From positions 1 to 5,128 of the forward strand of contig JAHDGO010000178.1 in assembly GCA_020627605.1 (NCBI GenBank): DNA of 5,128 nucleotides, given 5' to 3'. Every line of letters starts with the position of its first letter. Within the stretch, counting starts at the first letter, position 1. The notes beneath the pieces are model-generated. The model was not told where the DNA came from, did no database searches, and saw only the letters and a program-made list of their open reading frames with translations. The position numbers and the translations under genes were made by a program. Below, piece after piece: positions 1-5,128 of this stretch. Origin of the DNA: Yoonia sp. GTDB lineage: Bacteria > Pseudomonadota > Alphaproteobacteria > Rhodobacterales > Rhodobacteraceae.

Positions 1-526
1 CGCCAAAGACATAAGGCCAGAAATCCGCCAGTTCGGTCTCCACCTCACCCCGGAAGAACGCCACAGGGTCGGCCAGATCGCGGTAGAGCACATCATGATG
101 GTCAATCATGCCAGCAAGACCCGGCACACCTGCAAGGGCAGCACCCCGCGTGGTCAGCGCGTAATGACCGGACCTGCGGCGCTTGATCAGCCCAACGGCG
201 ACGGCCCCTGACAACAGCACCTGCAGGCGGTCCCGTGGGACACGCCCCGCCGCGCCCAGCGCCTCTGCCGTCATCTCGGCGTCCAGCAGCATCTTGTGGA
301 AATCCAACCTGACAAAGGCCTGCAAAATCTGGCTGTGGCAAAAGCCTGCAACCAGATCGAACATCGCCTCGCCTTCCTGCCTGACGAAACGGCGGGTCAG
401 CGGGTTGCGGGCCATGCGTGCCTGAAAGTCATGATTGGCAACAAGCCGCGTCCACCATCCAGCGCGGCGCGTGGCCTTGCGCGGCTGCGCGGGACCAGCG
501 CCAGACAGATCGGCGCCAGCCATCAT
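1..526 (-). CDS. crtF: CrtF, carotenoid (demethylspheroidene/hydroxyneurosporene) O-methyltransferase, N-terminal part
   Basis: This gene is cut by the left edge; 175 codons are present, starting MMAGADLSG and ending ADFWPYVFG at the edge. CrtF methylates the tertiary hydroxyl introduced by CrtC, using S-adenosylmethionine, in the spheroidene pathway. The visible part matches the family's N-terminal dimerisation and winged-helix region: a basic leader (RKATRRAGWWTRL), a helical stretch (MFDLVAGFCHSQILQAFVRLDF) and a wing-like segment ending in GLIKRRRSGHYALTTRG. The Rossmann SAM-binding domain lies outside the window. The start is ATG at 526 (minus), which overlaps the crtE stop as ATGA; a second ATG follows directly at 523. 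This implies translational coupling to crtE. The identity rests on recognised N-terminal sequence plus the position next to crtE; the catalytic domain cannot be checked here. Confidence 0.85.
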   Translation of the reverse strand, partial: MMAGADLSGAGPAQPRKATRRAGWWTRLVANHDFQARMARNPLTRRFVRQEGEAMFDLVAGFCHSQILQAFVRLDFHKMLLDAEMTAEALGAAGRVPRDRLQVLLSGAVAVGLIKRRRSGHYALTTRGAALAGVPGLAGMIDHHDVLYRDLADPVAFFRGEVETELADFWPYVFG

Positions 527-1404
527 TCGCCGGGGACGGTGGGCCTGCCGCGTGCGCCCGCAGGCACCAGTTTGTCAGCATAGGCGCGCACCATCTGTGC
601 CAGTGCCGCCTCTCCCGGACAGGCCGGGATAGAGGAGATCGCACCCGCCAGAATATCGTCAAAACGCTGAATCGCACCGGCCACGCCAAGCACGGCCACG
701 GCGTTGGGTCGCCCGTGCAGATCGTCCTGACCGGCAGGCTTGCCCAACGTCGCCTCGTCACACAGCGCGTCGCGCAGATCGTCGGCGACCTGAAACGCCT
801 CGCCGATGCGGGCACCAAGCTCGCCCCACGGCTCCGGGTCCTGGCCGGCGGCGACGGCCCCCATCTGGGTGGCAGCGATGAACAAGGCGCCGGTCTTGGC
901 CTGATGATAGGCCGACAGATCAATCTGTGCCTCGCTTTCCCAGCCCTGACCGGCGCAGATGCCAAAGGGCATGCCGGTGCGGGTGGCAAGGATGTCGATC
1001 AACTGCACGGCGCGGGACGGCTGTTCAGCCGCCGCGCGGGCCAAAATCTGAAAACCCATGATGATCAGGCTGTCACCGGCCAGCACCGCCAACGGCTCTG
1101 AATAGGCGACATGCAGGGCAGGTTTGCCCCGGCGCATGTCGGCATCGTCAAAACAGGGCAGATCATCATGCACAAGGCTGGCGCAATGGATCACCTCAAG
1201 CGCTGCACCGGCGGCATCGGTCAGCGCAGGACAATCGTCACCGCAGGCCATCGCCACGGATGTCAGGATGGTCGGCCTGATGCGCGCGCCGCCGGGGGTG
1301 ACGGCATATTCCAGCGCTGCAGCCAGTTTGCCGGGGGCCTTGCCCCCTTGCCCGGCCGTAATGGCACGGGTCACTGCCGCATCGATCCGCTCTGCCACTC
1401 TCAT
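523..1404 (-). CDS. crtE: CrtE, geranylgeranyl diphosphate synthase
   Basis: The protein has 293 residues, normal for the family. It is a soluble trans-isoprenyl diphosphate synthase that extends farnesyl-PP (or shorter prenyl-PP) with isopentenyl-PP to C20 GGPP, the precursor of phytoene and of the bacteriochlorophyll side chain. Visible motifs are GGARIRP near residues 38-44 (IPP binding), the first Asp-rich motif DDLPCFDD at 80-87 followed by RRGKPALH, and the second Asp-rich motif FQVADDLRD at 204-212 followed by GKPAGQD. These Mg-binding and substrate-binding motifs all look intact. An in-frame ATG at 1455 exists, but 1404 is preferred: a clear AAAGGGAG ribosome-binding site lies 6 nt upstream, and the longer version would add 17 atypical residues running across the operator. 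It is divergent from crtD, with crtF downstream through an ATGA overlap. Repression by PpsR is likely, given the operator pair upstream. Confidence 0.95.
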   Translation of the reverse strand: MRVAERIDAAVTRAITAGQGGKAPGKLAAALEYAVTPGGARIRPTILTSVAMACGDDCPALTDAAGAALEVIHCASLVHDDLPCFDDADMRRGKPALHVAYSEPLAVLAGDSLIIMGFQILARAAAEQPSRAVQLIDILATRTGMPFGICAGQGWESEAQIDLSAYHQAKTGALFIAATQMGAVAAGQDPEPWGELGARIGEAFQVADDLRDALCDEATLGKPAGQDDLHGRPNAVAVLGVAGAIQRFDDILAGAISSIPACPGEAALAQMVRAYADKLVPAGARGRPTVPGE

Positions 1405-1410
1405 GCGTGT

Positions 1411-1418
1411 CTCCCTTT
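1411..1418 (-). promoter_or_regulatory. Ribosome-binding site of crtE
   Basis: On the minus strand this reads AAAGGGAG, six bases before the ATG at 1404. It fixes the crtE start at 1404 rather than at the upstream in-frame ATG at 1455. Confidence 0.75.
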
Positions 1419-1426
1419 GGTTTCCA

Positions 1427-1455
1427 TAGTGTCTATTTTGATTTACATATGTCAA
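1427..1455 (-). promoter_or_regulatory. Candidate crtE promoter
   Basis: The minus strand has a perfect -35 hexamer TTGACA at 1455-1450. Seventeen bases on is the weak -10-like ACACTA at 1432-1427 (or CACTAT with an 18-base spacer). The -35 lies wholly inside the 8-bp gap between the two PpsR-type palindromes and the -10 overlaps the proximal one, so bound repressor would block polymerase. No equally good hexamer pair is visible for crtD on the plus strand; TAAATT at 1458-1463 is its best -10-like match, with a poor -35. The -35 is seen directly; use as a promoter is inferred. Confidence 0.5.
1430..1447. promoter_or_regulatory. PpsR/CrtJ-type operator, crtE-proximal
   Basis: The sequence TGTCTATTTTGATTTACA is an exact TGT-N12-ACA match, the palindrome recognised by PpsR/CrtJ. 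This repressor turns off bch and crt genes under oxygen or light in purple bacteria. It lies in the crtE-crtD divergent gap and overlaps the candidate crtE -10. Binding is inferred from the motif, the spacing and the gene context. Confidence 0.75.
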
Positions 1456-1473
1456 TGTAAATTGAAACTAACA
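1456..1473. promoter_or_regulatory. PpsR/CrtJ-type operator, crtD-proximal
   Basis: The sequence TGTAAATTGAAACTAACA is a second exact TGT-N12-ACA match. It starts 8 bp after the first ends and is centred 26 bp from it, so both sit on a similar face of the helix. It ends 17 bp before the crtD start codon, so it should overlap or directly follow the crtD transcription start region. Tandem sites 8 bp apart are the arrangement known for cooperative CrtJ binding at bchC. Confidence 0.75.
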
Positions 1474-1490
1474 CTGGATTCGTAAACGGC

Positions 1491-3044
1491 ATGATGCGCG
1501 GCCGGGCCAAAGTCATTGTTATCGGCGCCGGGATCGGCGGATTGGCAGCCGCATTGCGCCTTGCCCATCAAGGCTGCGACGTCACCGTGCTGGAGGCGCA
1601 GGGCGCCCCAGGCGGCAAGATGCGCGTCCTGCCGTCGGCTGCGGGGCCTGTCGACGCCGGGCCGACCGTGCTGACCATGCGCCATGTCTTTGACGACCTG
1701 TTCCGCGACGCGGGCGAGGCACTGGACGACCATCTGACCGTGACACCCCTGCAAACACTGGCCAGACACTACTGGGACGACGGTGTGATGCTTGACCTCA
1801 TGGCCGATCCCGCCGCCAGCGAAGCCAATGTCACCGCCAGTTTCGGCAGCAAGGCCGGGGCAGAGTTCGCAGCCTTTTCAGCCCGTGCCCAGCGCCTGTT
1901 TGCCGCCTTCGACGGACCCATGATGCAAAGTGAGGCCCCCACGCAATGGGGGCTGACCAGAACGGTCCTGCAGCAACCGGGGCTGATCGGCGACATGGCG
2001 CCATGGCGCAGTCTTGCCGGGTTGCTGAAATCCAGCTTCAGCCAACCGCATCTGGCGCAGCTTTTTGGGCGATATGCCACTTACGTCGGCGGATCGCCCT
2101 ATGCCGCGCCAGCGATTCTGTCGCTGATCTGGCAGGCCGAGGCGCAAGGCGTCTGGACCGTGAAAGGCGGGATGCACCGCCTTGCCCAGACCATCGCGCA
2201 ACTGGCCGGTGCGCGCGGCGCGCAATTTCACTACGACACGCCCGCCCTGCGGATCACGCAGCAAGGCGGACAGGTCAGCGGCGTGGAAACCGCCAATGGG
2301 CACATCCCCGCAGACAAGGTGCTGTTTAACGGTGACCCCCGCGCACTCTTTGTCGGGCTTTTGGGCGATGCACCAAAGGCAGCGGTGGATCATGCCGCCG
2401 TCACGCCGCGCAGCCTGTCGGCCTATGTGCATGCCTTTGCCGCAGTGCCAGCAGGGGTGCCGCTGGCCCATCACACGGTCTTTTTCGGGCACACCCCGAA
2501 GGCGGAATTTGGCAGTCTTGCCAAAGGGCAGATGCCCGGCGACGCCACGCTTTATCTTTGCGCGCAGGACCACGGCGCAGTCGCTGCTGATGCCTTGCAG
2601 CGGTTTGAGATCATCATGAACGGCCCACCCATCCCCCGCGACCCCAAGAAGGAGAAACCAATATGTCAGACGCAGATTTTCACGCGACTGAAGGGTTTCG
2701 GTCTGACCTTCAGCCCGACACCGGGGCCGGACGCGCTGACCACGCCGCAAGGCTTCGATCAGCTTTTCCCGGCGAGCAGCGGTTCCCTTTACGGGCGGAG
2801 CCCGCATGGGCTGATGGCAGCCTTCAAACGCCCGACGGCGCGGACGCGCCTGCCGGGGCTATACCTGTGCGGGGGCGGGGCACATCCCGGGGCGGGCGTG
2901 CCGATGGCGACACTCTCCGCCCGGCACGCGGCCGCGGCGATCATGACAGACCTTTCTTCAACCTCGACGTCCCCCCAAACGGCTATGCCTGGTGGTATGT
3001 CGACGGGATCAGCGACTGCGGGACCAAAGCGGTCTCTGTCATAG
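1491..3044 (+). CDS. crtD: CrtD, hydroxyneurosporene/methoxyneurosporene C-3,4 desaturase
   Basis: This is a 517-residue FAD-dependent carotenoid desaturase of the CrtI/CrtD amine-oxidoreductase family. It introduces the C-3,4 double bond into hydroxylated or methoxylated neurosporene. The N-terminal dinucleotide fold VIVIGAGIGGLAAAL (residues 8-22) leads to the ribose-binding acid in VTVLEA (E35), then GGKM and DAGPTVLTM. The C-terminal FAD motif GLYLCGGGAHPGAGVPMATLSARHAA covers about 456-481. In context CrtD is favoured over CrtI because the gene is divergent from crtEF and followed by crtC. The start is ATG 1491 or the adjacent ATG 1494; no clear ribosome-binding site is visible before either. 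Recognisable family sequence ends near residue 484. The last 32 residues (Ser/Thr/Pro-rich) share their DNA with the crtC N-terminus in another frame and have lower third-position GC, so this tail is probably not constrained as protein. Confidence 0.92.
   Translation: MMRGRAKVIVIGAGIGGLAAALRLAHQGCDVTVLEAQGAPGGKMRVLPSAAGPVDAGPTVLTMRHVFDDLFRDAGEALDDHLTVTPLQTLARHYWDDGVMLDLMADPAASEANVTASFGSKAGAEFAAFSARAQRLFAAFDGPMMQSEAPTQWGLTRTVLQQPGLIGDMAPWRSLAGLLKSSFSQPHLAQLFGRYATYVGGSPYAAPAILSLIWQAEAQGVWTVKGGMHRLAQTIAQLAGARGAQFHYDTPALRITQQGGQVSGVETANGHIPADKVLFNGDPRALFVGLLGDAPKAAVDHAAVTPRSLSAYVHAFAAVPAGVPLAHHTVFFGHTPKAEFGSLAKGQMPGDATLYLCAQDHGAVAADALQRFEIIMNGPPIPRDPKKEKPICQTQIFTRLKGFGLTFSPTPGPDALTTPQGFDQLFPASSGSLYGRSPHGLMAAFKRPTARTRLPGLYLCGGGAHPGAGVPMATLSARHAAAAIMTDLSSTSTSPQTAMPGGMSTGSATAGPKRSLS
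2649..2665 (+). promoter_or_regulatory. Internal Shine-Dalgarno plus ATG inside crtD, in the crtC N-terminal frame
   Basis: AAGGAG at 2649-2654 is followed, 8 nt later, by ATG at 2663-2665. The frame is that of the crtC N-terminal segment and stays open up to and past it. Initiation here would put 95 residues in front of the conserved crtC region, entirely inside crtD. The intervening residues (Arg/Ala/Gly-rich) look like an out-of-frame reading of crtD, so chance is the more likely explanation. It is recorded because it is the only in-frame ATG with a good ribosome-binding site. Confidence 0.2.
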
Positions 3045-3884
3045 GGTTTATCGGTTCTGTCTTTTCGCCATGGTATGCGTGGTCAGGGCGGCGCGACCCG
3101 GCCAACCATTGCTGCATCAACGTGGCCACCTATGGCCCGGGCGGGCGGTTCACCATACCGGGGGCGGGACGCGCTGACAACCACGCCAGACACATTGCAA
3201 GTGGGCCCCTCGCAGATGCACTGGAACGGCACTGCCCTGGTGATCAATATCAACGAAATCAGCAGCCCCCCGCTGATCAGCCGGGTGCGCGGGCAGATCA
3301 TCGTGACGCCACATGCGCTAACGCAAGTCGAGCTTCCGCTGACACCCGACGGGGCGCATGTCTGGCGGCCCTTCGCGCCTTCCGCCGACATCACCGTCGA
3401 TCTGCAGTCGGACGGCTGGCAATGGTCAGGCCATGGCTATTTTGACGCCAATTTCGGCACCCGCGCGCTGGAACAGGATTTCAGCTTCTGGACATGGGGG
3501 CGCTATCCAACCAAGGCCGGCGCGACCTGCATCTATGATGCGGTCAGACGGGACGGCACAACACTGGATACAGCCATCGCCTTTGATCGGCAGGGGACCG
3601 CGCGGATCGTTGACGCCCCACCGCGCACGAAGTTCAAACGCTCGCTCTGGCAGGTCAAGCGCGAGACACGCGCCGACCCCGGCGTGACGCCGCAGCAGGT
3701 GTTGCCCATGCTGGATGCGCCATTCTATGCGCGGTCTGCGGTGCAGACGCAATTGAACGGCGAGAAAGTGACCGGCGTGCATGAGGCGCTGGACCTGAAC
3801 CGCTATCGCTCACCTTTGCTCAAGCCGATGCTGGCGGTGCGTGTCCCCCGGCGCAAGGGCTGGGCTGGTAGCGGTGATCACTAG
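2948..3884 (+). CDS. crtC: CrtC, carotenoid 1,2-hydratase (hydroxyneurosporene synthase), reading frame interrupted
   Basis: CrtC adds water across the C-1,2 double bond of neurosporene or lycopene without a cofactor. Two frames together give a protein of about 312 residues. The N-terminal part, from RPFFNLDVPPNGYAWWYVDG through GSVFSPWYAWSGRRDP to ATYGPGGRFTIP, is read in the frame of position 2948. From GRDALTTTPDTLQVGPS to the TAG at 3882 it is read in the next frame. Family hallmarks follow in the second part: ELPLTPDGAHVWRPFAP, GHGYFDANFG (Tyr 3438, Asp 3444; probably the catalytic Tyr/Asp pair described for Rubrivivax CrtC, by inference), FWTWGRYP and TGVHEALDLNRYRSPLL. No ATG, GTG, TTG or CTG occurs in the first frame between 2870 and the frame change. 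The start is therefore unresolved; coordinates begin at the first recognisable residues. The crtD stop overlaps an ATA at 3041. It is probably co-transcribed with crtD. Identity is firm; whether the gene works is not. Confidence 0.85.
3155..3167 (+). other. crtC: Frameshift site within crtC
   Basis: Before this point conserved CrtC residues (CINVATYGPGGRFT) are in the frame of codons starting at 3131; after it (GRDALTTTPDTLQVGPS) they are in the frame of 3168. Moving between them needs one base to be skipped, so the DNA carries one surplus base or lacks two (or five). A run of five G at 3160-3164, followed by CGGG, is an obvious slippage-prone site. The family usually has a few more residues between the RFT and GRDAL segments (from memory), which would favour a small deletion over a single inserted G. 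A sequencing error cannot be excluded. Confidence 0.8.
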
Positions 3885-4525
3885 CGCGTTTGCGCCCCAA
3901 GCGTGATCAACGCGCCACCGGCAGCGGCAGCATCATCGGCGTCATGTGTGACCATCAGCACCGGCAGTTGCCGCGCGCGGGCGCGGTCAAAGACCATGTC
4001 GCGCACCTGCGCCCGCAAGGCGGCATCCAGCCGCGAAAACGGTTCATCCAGCAACAGCGCGCAAGGCTCTGACAGCAGCATCCGCATCAGGGCGACGCGG
4101 GCCTTCTGGCCACCAGACAGGGTTGCGGGGTCGCGGCTTGCGAAACCGGCTAATCCGACCTCTTCCAGTGCCTCGTCGATCTTGGCGCGCCGGTCAGCAG
4201 CAGCGCCCCCGGGTTGCAGACCAAATGCCAGATTGGCCCCCACCGACAGATGCGGGAACAGCAGGTCATCCTGAAACAGAATGCCCACCCGGCGCTGATG
4301 CGGGGCGGCATGGGTGATGTCCTGCCCATCCAGCATCACGGCACCTGTGGCGGTGAAATCAGCCGCCAGCGTGCCGGTGATAAAGGCCAGCAGGGTTGAT
4401 TTGCCCACGCCCGATGGCCCCATGACCGTCAGCACCTGACCGGGATTGATCGTGTGATCAACCGACAAAAGCGGTGCACCGCCCTTGCTGATGGCCACGT
4501 CCTGCAGGACCAAACCTTTATCCAT
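3881..4525 (-). CDS. ynjD: YnjD-like ABC transporter ATP-binding protein
   Basis: This 214-residue nucleotide-binding subunit would power import by binding the cytoplasmic face of the permease encoded just upstream. All ABC motifs are intact: Walker A GPSGVGKST (36-44), Q-loop FQDD (Q85), signature LSGGQKARV (136-144), Walker B ALLLDE (156-161), D-loop SRLD (164-167) and switch His in THD (H194). The short length, without a C-terminal regulatory domain, and the stretches GILFQDDLLF and DPATLSGGQKARVALMR resemble Escherichia coli YnjD. The substrate is unknown. The start at ATG 4525 is supported by AGAGGA at 4538-4533 (minus), which lies inside the end of the permease gene; the genes overlap by 8 bases, implying translational coupling. 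It converges on crtC, sharing CTAG as overlapping stops. No link with photosynthesis is evident. Confidence 0.87.
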   Translation of the reverse strand: MDKGLVLQDVAISKGGAPLLSVDHTINPGQVLTVMGPSGVGKSTLLAFITGTLAADFTATGAVMLDGQDITHAAPHQRRVGILFQDDLLFPHLSVGANLAFGLQPGGAAADRRAKIDEALEEVGLAGFASRDPATLSGGQKARVALMRMLLSEPCALLLDEPFSRLDAALRAQVRDMVFDRARARQLPVLMVTHDADDAAAAGGALITLGAQTR

Positions 4526-5128
4526 GCCGCAATCCTCTTCTGTTGCGCCAAACCAGCGCCGGGATCAGCAATGCGAGCGCAAATGGCACCAACGCCGCCC
4601 CCGTCTGCATCAACCCGTAGACGCCAATTGCGCGCCTATCGCCACCGGATGCAAGCGCCACCGCCTCTGTCGTCAGGGTCGCTACGCGACCGCCACCGAT
4701 CAAGAGCGTCGGCAGATATTGCCCCACTGACACTGCCAGCCCAACTGCCAGCGCCGTCAGGATTGGCCGCAGCAGCATCGGCAGGCGCACCCGCCACAGC
4801 ACGCCATTGGGGCTGGCGCGCAGGGCCGCAGCGATGGTCCCCATGCGGCTGTCCCATGCGCGAAACGGATCAGCCAGCGACAGAAAGACATAAGGCAGCA
4901 CAAAAACCAGATGCGCCAGCATCACCGGGCCGCGCCCACTGTCGGCCCCCAGCCCCAGCATCAGCGTTTGCAACCCTGGCAGAAACGCCGTCTGCGGGAT
5001 CAGCAACGGCAGATACAACAGCCAGACCGCGCGCTGGCTGACGCTGAGGCCATAGCGATATTCAGCCTCCAGACAGCCGATGGTCAGGATCAGGGCGATC
5101 AGCGCGACTGTGATGGCAATCAGCGCAG
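4518..5128 (-). CDS. ynjC: YnjC-like ABC transporter permease, C-terminal part
   Basis: The reading frame is open to the right edge, giving about 202 residues of a membrane permease; the N-terminal part is outside. The edge sequence reads ALIAITVALIALILTIG, then SQRAVWLLYLPLLIPQTAFL. The first start-like codon in the window (TTG at 5018) falls inside this continuous membrane protein and is not the start. About five hydrophobic segments are visible. Between them, TIAAALRASPNGVLWRVRLP is the cytoplasmic EAA-type loop that docks on the ATPase. SVGQYLPTLLIGGGR and TLTTEAVALASGG closely resemble the C-terminal half of YnjC, an unusually large double permease. The protein ends RRGLRHG with TAA at 4518-4520, overlapping the ATPase start by 8 bases. 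A binding protein (YnjB-like) would be expected further upstream. The substrate is unknown. Confidence 0.8.
   Translation of the reverse strand, partial: ALIAITVALIALILTIGCLEAEYRYGLSVSQRAVWLLYLPLLIPQTAFLPGLQTLMLGLGADSGRGPVMLAHLVFVLPYVFLSLADPFRAWDSRMGTIAAALRASPNGVLWRVRLPMLLRPILTALAVGLAVSVGQYLPTLLIGGGRVATLTTEAVALASGGDRRAIGVYGLMQTGAALVPFALALLIPALVWRNRRGLRHG

Noticed and set aside
429..989. Antisense and alternate-frame open frames over crtF and crtE
   Set aside because: They have no family motifs and overlap intact conserved proteins; they are shadow frames.
1405..1455. Longer crtE starting at the ATG at 1455
   Set aside because: It would add 17 atypical residues across the operator and promoter, and the good ribosome-binding site belongs to the ATG at 1404.
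1438..1455. FNR/FnrL-like site (TTGAT...GTCAA) in the crtE-crtD gap
   Set aside because: The half-sites are separated by 8 bases instead of the 4 of the FNR consensus, and the sequence is explained by the PpsR boxes and the -35 hexamer.
1878..2807. Long open reading frame antisense to crtD (309 codons)
   Set aside because: It lies opposite a clearly conserved desaturase, has low-complexity Arg/Gly/Ala-rich content, and is the usual by-product of GC-rich codon use.
3874..3881. Palindrome GTGATCAC at the end of crtC as a terminator
   Set aside because: It is only 4 bp per arm with no loop and no following T-run on either strand.
3075..3884. A shorter crtC beginning at ATG 3075 in the downstream frame
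   Set aside because: The first 28 or so residues (MRGQGGATRPTIAAST...) do not resemble CrtC, whereas the other frame over the same DNA does (NHCCINVATYGPGGRFT). The ATG is an artefact of the frameshift.

Overview
The window is a piece of a photosynthesis gene cluster from an anoxygenic phototrophic alphaproteobacterium. It is most likely from the order Rhodobacterales (Rhodobacter/Roseobacter type). The DNA is GC-rich, and the arrangement crtF-crtE on the minus strand diverging from crtD-crtC on the plus strand is typical of that group. The organism assignment is inferred from gene content, order and protein resemblance recalled from family knowledge; no search was run.

Layout. Positions 1-526 (minus) hold the N-terminal part of crtF, a carotenoid O-methyltransferase cut by the left edge. 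Positions 523-1404 (minus) hold a complete crtE (geranylgeranyl diphosphate synthase), joined to crtF by a 4-base ATGA overlap. Positions 1405-1490 are an AT-rich divergent control region with two TGT-N12-ACA palindromes exactly 8 bp apart, the signature of the light/oxygen repressor PpsR (CrtJ). A perfect TTGACA hexamer for crtE lies in the gap between them. Positions 1491-3044 (plus) hold crtD, an FAD-dependent desaturase. It is followed by, and overlaps, crtC (carotenoid 1,2-hydratase), which runs to 3884. Positions 3881-5128 (minus) hold two genes of a YnjBCD-type ABC importer: the ATPase, and the C-terminal part of the permease, which runs off the right edge. No stretch over 300 bases lacks a gene.

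How the genes work together. CrtE makes the C20 precursor of carotenoids (and of the bacteriochlorophyll tail). After phytoene synthesis and desaturation, encoded elsewhere, CrtC, CrtD and CrtF hydrate, desaturate and methylate neurosporene towards spheroidene/spheroidenone. The shared divergent operator would let one repressor control both arms.

The main anomaly is crtC. Its conserved protein sequence is split between two reading frames, changing near 3155-3167. In addition, no ordinary start codon lies close upstream of its conserved N-terminus. Either the gene is inactive, which predicts a pathway block before methoxylated carotenoids, or the sequence has indel errors here. The rest of the crtC sequence looks well conserved, so an error or a very recent mutation is more likely than old decay. 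The second notable point is that crtC faces an unrelated transporter operon, and the two convergent genes share a single CTAG as their stop codons. I see no wholly new system in the window.
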